Assembly: GCA_032718475.1 (NCBI GenBank)
Contig: JAUCBJ010007995.1
Location: forward strand, 1 to 29,000
Direction: 5' to 3'
From: Nemertoderma westbladi
Taxonomy: Eukaryota > Xenacoelomorpha > Nemertodermatida > Nemertodermatidae
DNA length: 29,000 nucleotides
A model generated the notes under the pieces. It was not told the origin of the DNA, did not search any database, and saw nothing but the letters and a program-made list of their open reading frames with translations. Positions within the stretch are counted from its first letter, which is position 1. Every line of letters begins with the position of its first letter. Shown here one piece after another: positions 26,968 through 29,000 of the stretch. A program made the position numbers and the translations under genes.

Positions 26968-29000
26968 TGCCGCCCCAGTCTATTGGTCGTATTTAAAGGA
27001 ACAATATAGACGTTTCGTTTCGTGTCAGTTTCGTTGCTTGGTAACGGATCGGTGGTCGTCTCTCCCGTGTGCCACGTCGTAATACATCCGGGTAATTATG
27101 TACAGGCATGGAAGGAGATTTAAGAGTTTTAGTGTCGTGAGTCGACATGGTAGATGAATCTGTCGAAATGATAGGCATAGGTCGTAGAAATCGTCTGTTG
27201 CGCAGGAATACTCGTCCTGATGGAAGCAGCACGTAGTAACTGCGCCTATTGTTTTCTTCATTTCGCATGGATGTGATTTTGCCAAATCGATCCCACTTGC
27301 CAGTAACTGTGTCTTGGATATATACCATTGTTCCTATGTTCAAGATTGGTAGGGTATGGGCATGATTATCATAGCGTTGTTTGCTTGCAAACTCTTCACG
27401 TTTTCGACGGGCAGCCATTTTCTCAGCATTATCCAATCGATCACCCCAGTGAATATCCATTAGGCTACGGCTTGCGGGTAAACGCGTTCTTGTTAGTCGT
27501 CCATATAACATCTCTGAGGGTGCTGGGTGTTCTGAATTATGTGGGGTGTTCCTCCATTCGAGAAGACCTTCTATAAAGCTCAATTTGTCGAAATTGCCAT
27601 TTGCTGAGGTGCTTTTCTTTGCAAGAGCTTTCATAGACTTTACTGCAGCTTCAGCGTGTCCGTTTGACTGGGGGTAATGGGCACTGCTGATAGCATGATT
27701 TATAGACCAGTCTTCACAAAATTGTTTAAATTCACGTGAAGTATATTGAGATCCCCCATCGGTTCTGAGTTTAATTGGCACTCCCGTGTCGCAAAACCAT
27801 TCAGCCATCTTTGTTTTAACAGATGTGGTAGTGGGGACAGTCTTGCCAAAGAAGAATACATTTGGCCACCCACTGTACCGATCGACATAAACCATGAAAT
27901 AATTTCCTCCATAGCTAAATATGTCTGAGGAAACCCTTTCAAATGGCCGTTTTGGAAGTGATTCCTGTATAAGGGGCTCTTGACATTGGCTTGCCTTGTG
28001 GACTTGGCACAGTTCACATGCTTCGATAGTGTTCCTAATAGCACTTCGAAAACCTGGCCAGTAATAAAGCTGGCGTGCCCGTTCGATAGTACGGCGCACT
28101 CCCTGGTGTGAGGCATGTAGACGGCGAAGTATTTCTCCCCTAGCTTGTATCGGCACTACTATACGGTTTCCTAAGACAATAAGACCATCTTGGATTGATA
28201 ATTCTGGAAGTATATTTTTATATGGAGTTAAAGTCGAGGGTAATTGGTTAGGTGAAGATAAACCATTAATAATGATGTTACGAAGTATATCGTAATTTTC
28301 ATCATTTTTAGCAGCATCATATAGAAGTTTGTATGCTGGATCTATTTCTTTGGTCAAAACAGACATAACAGAACGAACATGTAAGGCAACATCTTCAGCG
28401 AAATCTGAGTCACCTGGTGTTGGTTTATCGACTGGAGAACGTGATAAAGTGTCAGCTATTATGTTATCTTTACCCGGAATCCACTCAGCTCTTATATTAT
28501 AACCCATTAATTTCTCTTTCAGTCGCTGCAGTCGAACATTATCGATAGCATTGAGCAATTTGTCATTTAAAATGGAGCGTAATGGTTTGTGATCAGTCTT
28601 TATTATAATTCGTGGACATCCTAAAAGATATGTTCGACATTTTTTGACTGCCCATACAACTCCAAGAAGTTCGAGTTCGCAAACTGCCCAGTTCGCTTCA
28701 GTCGTTGTGATAAACCTGCTCCCACATTGAACTATACGCCAACCTGCGTTATGTTTCTGCATGAGGACAAAGCCCAATCCATTTCTTGATGCATCTGTAA
28801 ATAGTGCTGTTTCCAGGTTCATATCGAATGGTTTCAGAATAGGTAAAGAAATCATAGTAGCTTTGATATCTTCAAAATTAGCAGTGTGTTCATCAGTCCA
28901 ACGAAAAGTATTTTTTGAGCTTAATAATTCCTTCAGTGGTGCCGATGTTGGGGCAATTTTGTCTGAAAACATGTTCAGCTGGTGAATAAGTCCTAGAAAA
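26968..29000 (-). mobile_element. Second Ty3/Gypsy retrotransposon, 3' part
   Basis: Minus-strand element continuing beyond the window edge. It contains the end of RT, RNase H, integrase, then a purine-rich tract (about 26968-26980) and the presumed 3' LTR. Its protein is clearly different from the 4625-8285 element, so a second lineage is present. Confidence 0.85.
26993..29000 (-). CDS. pol of the second Gypsy element (partial at the 5' side)
   Basis: A single uninterrupted frame of about 669 codons that is still open at the window edge (FLGLIHQLNMFSDK is the RT connection). RNase H residues are visible: D in LFTDASRNGLGF, E in CELELLGVVWAV, D in IKTDHKPL. IPGKDNIIADTLSR closes that domain. 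The integrase has a zinc module (LHASHQG ... CELC), then D in SSDIF, D in LRTDGGSQY and E in GHAEAAVKSM, so a full DDE set. The C-terminal region (GTMVYIQDTVTGKWDRFG) is SH3-like. It resembles the K02A2.6-like group of invertebrate Gypsy pols. It lacks any stop or frameshift here, so the element may be young or active. Confidence 0.93.
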   Translation of the reverse strand, partial: FLGLIHQLNMFSDKIAPTSAPLKELLSSKNTFRWTDEHTANFEDIKATMISLPILKPFDMNLETALFTDASRNGLGFVLMQKHNAGWRIVQCGSRFITTTEANWAVCELELLGVVWAVKKCRTYLLGCPRIIIKTDHKPLRSILNDKLLNAIDNVRLQRLKEKLMGYNIRAEWIPGKDNIIADTLSRSPVDKPTPGDSDFAEDVALHVRSVMSVLTKEIDPAYKLLYDAAKNDENYDILRNIIINGLSSPNQLPSTLTPYKNILPELSIQDGLIVLGNRIVVPIQARGEILRRLHASHQGVRRTIERARQLYYWPGFRSAIRNTIEACELCQVHKASQCQEPLIQESLPKRPFERVSSDIFSYGGNYFMVYVDRYSGWPNVFFFGKTVPTTTSVKTKMAEWFCDTGVPIKLRTDGGSQYTSREFKQFCEDWSINHAISSAHYPQSNGHAEAAVKSMKALAKKSTSANGNFDKLSFIEGLLEWRNTPHNSEHPAPSEMLYGRLTRTRLPASRSLMDIHWGDRLDNAEKMAARRKREEFASKQRYDNHAHTLPILNIGTMVYIQDTVTGKWDRFGKITSMRNEENNRRSYYVLLPSGRVFLRNRRFLRPMPIISTDSSTMSTHDTKTLKSPSMPVHNYPDVLRRGTRERRPPIRYQATKLTRNETSILFL

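Overview
The window looks like AT-rich nuclear DNA of a marine invertebrate animal. Evidence for an animal: calcium-binding EGF exons with phase-1 boundaries, a Ty3/Gypsy element primed by a metazoan-type tRNA-Leu, LINE remnants, an IS3EU-like transposase and dense non-autonomous repeats. The recurring words taggccta and accggtac remind me of echinoderms and relatives, but I cannot fix the phylum. No tRNA, rRNA, CRISPR array or bacterial-style operon was seen.

Only one host-like gene is visible: three plus-strand exons at 8990-9112, 13135-13257 and 14920-15278. They encode two calcium-binding EGF modules followed by a bulb-type (B-type, mannose-binding) lectin domain and a stop codon. All junctions are phase 1, so the exons join in frame. 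The 5' part of the gene is not recognised here. Its first intron holds two related TTAA-flanked elements with G/C homopolymer subtermini and internal tandem repeats of about 161-163 bp.

Most of the rest is mobile or repetitive DNA. 1080-3770: a 10-bp minisatellite in two inverted blocks bracketed by directly repeated flanks. 4625-8285: a complete-ended but internally deleted Ty3/Gypsy retrotransposon (minus strand) with near-identical LTRs, primer site and polypurine tract. 15701-17224: LINE remnants inside a 14-bp target duplication. 17907-18328: a GC-rich retroposed insert with a poly(A) tail on the minus strand. 24728-25814: a fold-back element built of a 15-bp repeat in both orientations. 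26080-26236: a palindromic MITE. 26968-29000: the 3' part of a second Gypsy element whose RNase H-integrase frame is intact up to the window edge.

The most striking object is a 5.7-kb unit at 18542-24217. It has 59-bp terminal inverted repeats (57/59 identical) and a perfect 17-bp flanking direct repeat. Inside are a decayed gene for a HECT-type E3 ubiquitin ligase-like protein on the plus strand and a broken IS3EU-like (IS3/retroviral-integrase-fold) transposase on the minus strand, transcribed convergently. This reads as a transposon carrying a ubiquitin-ligase-like gene. Its ends look young although its coding capacity is lost.
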